Positions 5,156 to 9,284 of a DNA stretch of 9,284 bases are shown piece after piece. Each line of letters starts with the position of its first letter. The stretch's first letter is position 1. Below the pieces are notes generated by a model that had not been told where the DNA came from, ran no database searches, and saw nothing but the letters and a program-made list of their open reading frames with translations. Source of the DNA: Bacteroidota bacterium (GTDB lineage: Bacteria; Bacteroidota; Bacteroidia; Bacteroidales; CG2-30-32-10); contig JAAXXA010000075.1 of assembly GCA_013334735.1 (NCBI GenBank), positions 1 through 9,284 of the forward strand. Reading direction: 5' to 3'. Made by a program: the position numbers and the translations under genes.

Positions 5156-7765
5156 ATGAAAACGAAAAACATTTATATGTTGTTTGTCGCATTATTAGGA
5201 ATTTGTCATTATGCAATAGCCGGAGTACCAACTACACTTTACGTCGGTTCTTCGAGCGCTCAGTCAGGATCCGCTAACCCTACTAACTTCGCTTACTCCA
5301 CGCCATTCTTCTCCGCAATTAACAATAACGGGGAGGCTGTAACCAAGTATCGTATTCAAATAACTCTCTCTTCCGACGCTGGTTTTGCTTCTCCTGTTTG
5401 GGATTCAGGCAGTGGAGGAGTAAATATGACCTCGACTGCAAACGGTGTCCGCTGCCCGGATATTTTCTACGGTGGCTCAACCCTGCTGCAACCCGGAACC
5501 AACTATATCTGGAGAATAAAATTCTATGGAACAACATGGAGCGCTTGGTCCACAGAGTCGGCTACGATCGGGATGAAGACCGGCGCTTTAACTGCCAGAT
5601 TTTATCCTAACGCAGATAGTTATATTCAAAGTTCATCAGGACAAAACAATAACAATGGTTCTGAAACAACAATACATTTACAATCATACGCTCCTGCTAA
5701 CGGTTGGACCGGCAGACCTATAATGAAATTTACTTTACCTTCTGGCACTGGGACCATTAGCGGAGTAACTTTAAACATATATTCTCTACCCGGTGGATAT
5801 ATATGTGGCGCATCCGGCGGAGTATTAAATGTTCATCAGATTACACAAACAGGATGGACAGAAGCGGGAGTAACCTGGAATAAATATGACGGAACAAATA
5901 GCTGGACGACGGCGGGAGGAGATTATTCTTCAACGATTATTAACCATTTTACAATGAGGGGCGCAAGTTGCAATTATGGAACGCCAGGCTGGGAAACTCC
6001 TATCGCCATAGTGGGTGGTGATGCAACCAATCCGCTTTCACTTAACTGGGGGGATAATGCGAATTTGTTGATTAAAGATTCGCAGGAAACTGGCAGTGGC
6101 GCTAATTATGATTATACATATTTCGCTTCAAGGGAATATACTATTGATACATACAAAAGACCGTATTTAAGCGTTACTTATACCGTTCCAATTCCCCCCG
6201 CTACTCTCTATGTCGGCTACCCGAGCGCCCAGTCAGGCTCCGCTAACCCTACTAACTTCGCTTACTCCACGCCATTTTTCTCCGCCATTAACAATAACGG
6301 GGAGGCTGTAACCAAGTATAGGATTCAACTCACTCTCTCTTCTGATGCAGGGTTCGCTTCCCCTATTTGGGATTCAGGAAGCGTAGGAGCAAATATGACC
6401 TCGACTGCCGATGCTGCACGCTGTCCGGACATATTCTACGGTGGATCAACCCTTTTACAATTCGGAACGAACTATATTTGGAGGATACAATTCTATGGTT
6501 CAACATGGGGCGCTTGGTCCACCGAATCGGCTACGATCGGTATGACGACCGGTGCTTTAACTGCCAGATTTTATACAGGTGCCGGCGATGGTTGCGTATA
6601 TCGTTATTCATCATCTGATTGGAATACTACTCACAATACCGCAGATGGAGAGGACATTGATGTTACAAATGCTAATTATATTTATACTGGTGTTGGCAAA
6701 TGGGATGGCAGTTTCAGAATTTTCAGAGTTTTCTTACCAATAAATACTTCAAGTTTACCTGATGCCGCGGTAATAAGCGCGTCTGTTCTTTATCTTTATG
6801 CTCAAGGGCAGAATTATGGAAGTCCCGATCTGGATGACGAAGCTTATATGACTGTTGTTCAATCTTCACAGACAAGTCCTGCCACTTTAGTAAATGGTGA
6901 TTATGATGCTTGTGGAGCAATAAATAATCCTACAGAAGGAATAAATACCAGCGATAGGTATCTGTTAAATCAATCTTTTACTTCAGGTTATAAATCCTTT
7001 CCTTTGAACGCTACGGGTAAAGGATGGATTTCTAATAGTGGATGGACATTATTAGGTTTTAGAGAAGGACACGATGTAACTAATAACGCGTATGCAGGAG
7101 GAAATGAAACTTTCAACCGACTTATGATTAGTTCGAACGAAGGAGGTATAAATCAAAGTCCCTATTTAAGTGTTACATACACCTCTCCTGTTATTCCAAC
7201 TGTTATTAGCCCTACAGTAACCTCAATTACCAGTAGTAGCGCAGTATTGGGGGCTAATGTAACTTCTGATGGCGGAGCTGCCATCATAACGAGAGGAACT
7301 TGTTGGGGAACTTCGGCCAGTCCGACAACGAATTGTGTTGCCGAGGGCGGAACAACTACAGGTGTGTTTACCCATGCAAGAACGGGACTGCATTCGGGTA
7401 CATTCGTCTATTACAGAGGATATGCTACAAACATTATAGGTACGGGCTATTCTGCAGATGGAAATTTTACCACTTCCTCACCCTCACCCGCCATAGTGGA
7501 TTGGAACAACAGCAATGTACAGGAAATTACATTGGCTGAAGATCGTTCCTTTACATTTGCTAACGGCAAGAGTGGCGGTGTTTATAGCATCATCATAAAG
7601 CAGGATGGCACTGGCGGAAGGACAGTTTCCTGGCCGGCAAATGTGAAGTGGGATGACGGTATAGCTCCCACGTTAAGCACAGAAGCTTATGCCATTGGCA
7701 TTGTGAGATTTTTTTATGACGGAACCAATTATTTTGGGTATGCACCGATATTAAATGCGAAATAA
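5156..7765 (+). CDS. Secreted modular protein: two FN3-like/DNRLRE pairs, an FN3 domain and a phage-tail-like C-terminal domain
   Basis: The protein has 869 residues. The start at 5156 is chosen because a signal peptide begins there (MKTKNIYMLFVALLGICHYAIA, cleavage before Gly23); the in-frame ATG at 5117 adds 13 non-signal residues. Residues 26-150 are an FN3-like module (YRIQITLSSDAGFASPVWDSG, then WRIKFYG and WS). Residues 150-346 are a DNRLRE/CBM96-like jelly roll (NADSYI at the start, W-T-AGVTWN midway, RPYLSVTY at the end). Residues 349-473 repeat the first module and 474-675 are a second, diverged DNRLRE-like domain. Residues 679-778 are FN3 (DGGAAIITRGTCWGTS type). Residues 780-869 resemble phage tail-fibre beta domains (IIIKQDGTGGRTVSWP, then FFYDGTNYFG). 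No catalytic motif and no type IX sorting domain are seen. It is probably a surface or extracellular glycan-binding or adhesive protein; this role is inferred. The next gene follows after 56 bases. Confidence 0.85.
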   Translation: MKTKNIYMLFVALLGICHYAIAGVPTTLYVGSSSAQSGSANPTNFAYSTPFFSAINNNGEAVTKYRIQITLSSDAGFASPVWDSGSGGVNMTSTANGVRCPDIFYGGSTLLQPGTNYIWRIKFYGTTWSAWSTESATIGMKTGALTARFYPNADSYIQSSSGQNNNNGSETTIHLQSYAPANGWTGRPIMKFTLPSGTGTISGVTLNIYSLPGGYICGASGGVLNVHQITQTGWTEAGVTWNKYDGTNSWTTAGGDYSSTIINHFTMRGASCNYGTPGWETPIAIVGGDATNPLSLNWGDNANLLIKDSQETGSGANYDYTYFASREYTIDTYKRPYLSVTYTVPIPPATLYVGYPSAQSGSANPTNFAYSTPFFSAINNNGEAVTKYRIQLTLSSDAGFASPIWDSGSVGANMTSTADAARCPDIFYGGSTLLQFGTNYIWRIQFYGSTWGAWSTESATIGMTTGALTARFYTGAGDGCVYRYSSSDWNTTHNTADGEDIDVTNANYIYTGVGKWDGSFRIFRVFLPINTSSLPDAAVISASVLYLYAQGQNYGSPDLDDEAYMTVVQSSQTSPATLVNGDYDACGAINNPTEGINTSDRYLLNQSFTSGYKSFPLNATGKGWISNSGWTLLGFREGHDVTNNAYAGGNETFNRLMISSNEGGINQSPYLSVTYTSPVIPTVISPTVTSITSSSAVLGANVTSDGGAAIITRGTCWGTSASPTTNCVAEGGTTTGVFTHARTGLHSGTFVYYRGYATNIIGTGYSADGNFTTSSPSPAIVDWNNSNVQEITLAEDRSFTFANGKSGGVYSIIIKQDGTGGRTVSWPANVKWDDGIAPTLSTEAYAIGIVRFFYDGTNYFGYAPILNAK
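5231..5605 (+). repeat. Internal module repeat, copy 1 (FN3-like module A1)
   Basis: These 375 bases (residues 26-150) align without gaps to 6200-6574 at a constant offset of 969 bases. Long stretches are identical, including the run from 5270 to about 5306. Differences are scattered and many are silent. The DNRLRE-like regions that follow each copy are strongly diverged, so conservation stops sharply near the conserved ALTARFY. Confidence 0.9.
6200..6574 (+). repeat. Internal module repeat, copy 2 (FN3-like module A2)
   Basis: This is the second copy of the 125-codon module (residues 349-473) and keeps the same frame and length as copy 1. It retains the YRIQ-TLSSDAGFASP-WDSG core, the single Cys in RCPDIFYGGSTLL and the WRI-FYG-TWGAWSTESATIGM end. 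GC content is visibly higher than in the following domain. Confidence 0.9.
7193..7765 (+). repeat. Shared FN3 plus phage-tail-like C-terminal cassette, copy 1
   Basis: The last 190 codons of the first secreted protein match the DNA from 8923 to the window end in the second gene. The offset is 1730 bases in the FN3 part and 1724 after a two-codon difference in the linker. Runs such as AGAGGAACTTGTTGGGGAAC and GATCGTTCCTTTACATTT are identical in both. Copy 1 is complete and ends at the stop codon. Confidence 0.87.
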
Positions 7766-7821
7766 TTAACTTATTATATTCTTTATTTTGATGCCTAATT
7801 AGCAATTAAAAACTAACAATT

Positions 7822-9284
7822 ATGAAAACTCAGATAAACCAAATTAAAACTAAAGTAATAAGCAAAGCAATCACAGGCATATTTCTTATAACCTGCTGTG
7901 TAATGCCTTCTATCTTCTGTTCCGCCCAGCCTACCCTTAATACTGGACTGGTTTCATATTGGAAACTTGATGAATCAAGCGGAGATGCTGCTGATTCAAA
8001 AGGGAGTAACACTCTCGCAAACATTGGCGTAACTTATAGCGCAGGAAAAATAAACAATAGCGCAACGCTTGTTGCGGCAACAGTTTCATATTTCAAGAAA
8101 GTATCACCGATAGGTGTGAACCTCGCGGCGAGCGATTTCAGTATGCAGTTTTGGGTGAAGTTCACATCACTCCCCGTTGATGATTCTCAAATAATTTTCG
8201 CGTGGCACGATGCGAGTCGTTGGACGACGAACGGCGACGACGGTTACTATATCGCATTGCAAAAACCGAACGGTGATAGTAACTACTACCTCCGAATGGT
8301 GTTATATAACTATCCAAATGGGGATCATAAGGAATTCGCGTGGATACCCTCAACTAGCGTGTGGTACCACCTCGTCTGCACGTTCAACAACACCACGAAA
8401 AAGCACAACTGGTATATCAACGGTACGCAACAAACCGAGCAGACAGGCACCTATGGTATCGGCGGTAACAATGTCAATACAAACGACCTTAAAATCGGTG
8501 GCGCTGGTTCAACATCTTCAAACGTAAATGGAATTATAGATGAGGTCGGTATTTGGTCTCGTACCTTAACTGCAGCAGAAGTAACTTGTCTTTATAATTC
8601 GGGGAATGGTTTAGCTTATCCATTTGCCACAACCGCCACCGTTACAACACAAGCAGTCAGTATTATTGCAGCAACAACCGCCACGGGTAATGGAAATGTA
8701 ACCGCAGATGGCGGAGCGGCTATAACTGAACGTGGTGTTTGTTGGAATACTTCAACAAGCCCTACTACAGCTAACAACAAAGCAATTTCGTCGGGAACCA
8801 CAGGCGCTTTTACTGCTGCTATGACCGGTTTAACTACCGGAACTCTTTATTACGTGAAGGCTTATGTAATTAACTCTATTGGAATAAGCTATGGAAATGA
8901 GGTTACTTTTACAACTCTTAGTATTCCAACAGTTACAACTCCCACCGCCACTTCAATTACAAACAATAGTGCCATATTAGGAGCTAACGTAACTTCTAAT
9001 GGAGGTACTGCAATCACAGCTAGAGGAACTTGTTGGGGAACTTCTGCCAGCCCAACAACCAATTGTGTTGCTGAGGGTGGCACAACCACAGGAGTGTTTA
9101 CACAAGCAAGAACAGGATTTTCACAGGGTACTATTATTTATTATAGAGGTTACGCCACAAACAGCGTAGGTACAGGATATTCTGCCGATGGAACATTTAC
9201 AACGCTCACTCTTGCCACAGTTGACTGGAATAACAGCAATGTGCAGGAAATTACTTTGGCTGCCGATCGTTCCTTTACATTTAC
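7822..9284 (+). CDS. Secreted LamG-domain protein with FN3 repeats and the same phage-tail-like terminus, cut by the window edge
   Basis: The frame is open from ATG at 7822 to the right edge (487 codons). Residues 1-35 look like a signal peptide with a long basic start and a hydrophobic core AITGIFLITCCVMPSIF; cleavage is likely after CSA, before Gln36. The Cys pair is not in a good lipobox. Residues of about 40-260 are a LamG/concanavalin-A-like domain (Laminin_G_3 type). They run from GLVSYWKLDESSGDAADSKG through FSMQFWVKF, WYHLVCTFNNTTKKHNWYING and LKIGGAG to GIIDEVGIWSRTLTAAEV. Two FN3 domains follow at about 271-361 and 367-463, each with DGG/NGG, an RG-CW motif and a Tyr-rich YY core. 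From 464 the DWNNSNVQEITL start of the phage-tail-like domain repeats the preceding protein's terminus. It is probably a surface binding or adhesive protein, maybe co-transcribed with the gene 56 bases upstream. No enzyme motif is seen. Confidence 0.85.
   Translation, partial: MKTQINQIKTKVISKAITGIFLITCCVMPSIFCSAQPTLNTGLVSYWKLDESSGDAADSKGSNTLANIGVTYSAGKINNSATLVAATVSYFKKVSPIGVNLAASDFSMQFWVKFTSLPVDDSQIIFAWHDASRWTTNGDDGYYIALQKPNGDSNYYLRMVLYNYPNGDHKEFAWIPSTSVWYHLVCTFNNTTKKHNWYINGTQQTEQTGTYGIGGNNVNTNDLKIGGAGSTSSNVNGIIDEVGIWSRTLTAAEVTCLYNSGNGLAYPFATTATVTTQAVSIIAATTATGNGNVTADGGAAITERGVCWNTSTSPTTANNKAISSGTTGAFTAAMTGLTTGTLYYVKAYVINSIGISYGNEVTFTTLSIPTVTTPTATSITNNSAILGANVTSNGGTAITARGTCWGTSASPTTNCVAEGGTTTGVFTQARTGFSQGTIIYYRGYATNSVGTGYSADGTFTTLTLATVDWNNSNVQEITLAADRSFTF
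8923..9284 (+). repeat. Shared FN3 plus C-terminal cassette, copy 2 (partial)
   Basis: This is the second copy of the cassette seen at 7193-7765, truncated by the window edge about 20 codons into the terminal domain. It keeps the paired cysteines (RGTCW and TTNC) and the GYATN-GTGYSADG end of the FN3 domain. Confidence 0.85.

Noticed and set aside
7680..7765. Possible type IX C-terminal sorting domain
   Set aside because: The end lacks the expected YPNP-type start and the short beta-sandwich with a basic tail; it matches a phage-tail-like domain better.
7766..7821. Separate promoter for the second secreted gene (TATTTTG)
   Set aside because: The box lacks one base of the consensus and has no -33 partner, so co-transcription or an unseen promoter is equally likely.
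7879..7900. Possible lipobox (LITCC) in the second secreted protein
   Set aside because: Thr precedes the Cys and a hydrophobic stretch continues after it; cleavage by signal peptidase I after CSA is more plausible.

Overview
The window reads as a low-GC Bacteroidota chromosome segment, probably from an uncultured member of Bacteroidales or a related order. The evidence is a PorV-like barrel protein next to a C25-peptidase (PorU-type) gene, a DUF2461 gene, secreted multi-domain beta proteins, and a TTTG-N20-TATATTTG promoter of the Bacteroidota primary-sigma type. No rRNA, tRNA, CRISPR array or transposase gene was found.

Left half, all on the minus strand: a DUF6629-type seven-helix membrane protein (4038-4703), a DUF2461 protein (2939-3607), a PorV2-like outer-membrane barrel (1730-2806), and the first 507 residues of a PorU2-like C25 peptidase (1522 running off the left edge). 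The last two are in the order expected for a type IX secretion sorting pair. The 207-base gap between them holds a large inverted repeat built from the word AGTGCCTAAAGT. The DUF6629 gene is bracketed by two gene-free stretches that each hold a compact element of nested palindromes with inverted termini (about 3673-3945 and 4744-4962). Both look like non-autonomous mobile or REP-like sequences.

Right half, on the plus strand: two tandem genes for large secreted proteins. The first (5156-7765) has a signal peptide, two [FN3-like + DNRLRE/CBM96-like] pairs, one FN3 domain and a terminal phage-tail-like domain. The second (7822 to the right edge) has a signal peptide, a LamG/concanavalin-type domain, two FN3 domains and the beginning of the same terminal domain. 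The two genes share a nearly identical FN3 plus terminal-domain cassette. The first gene also contains an internal gap-free 375-base duplication. The locus therefore looks like one where surface-protein modules are shuffled.

The completed protein has no type IX C-terminal sorting signal, even though sorting-system genes lie close by. The most intriguing idea is that the shared phage-tail-like terminus is a surface-display or trimerisation module. This is inference. No clearly new enzymatic system is visible.
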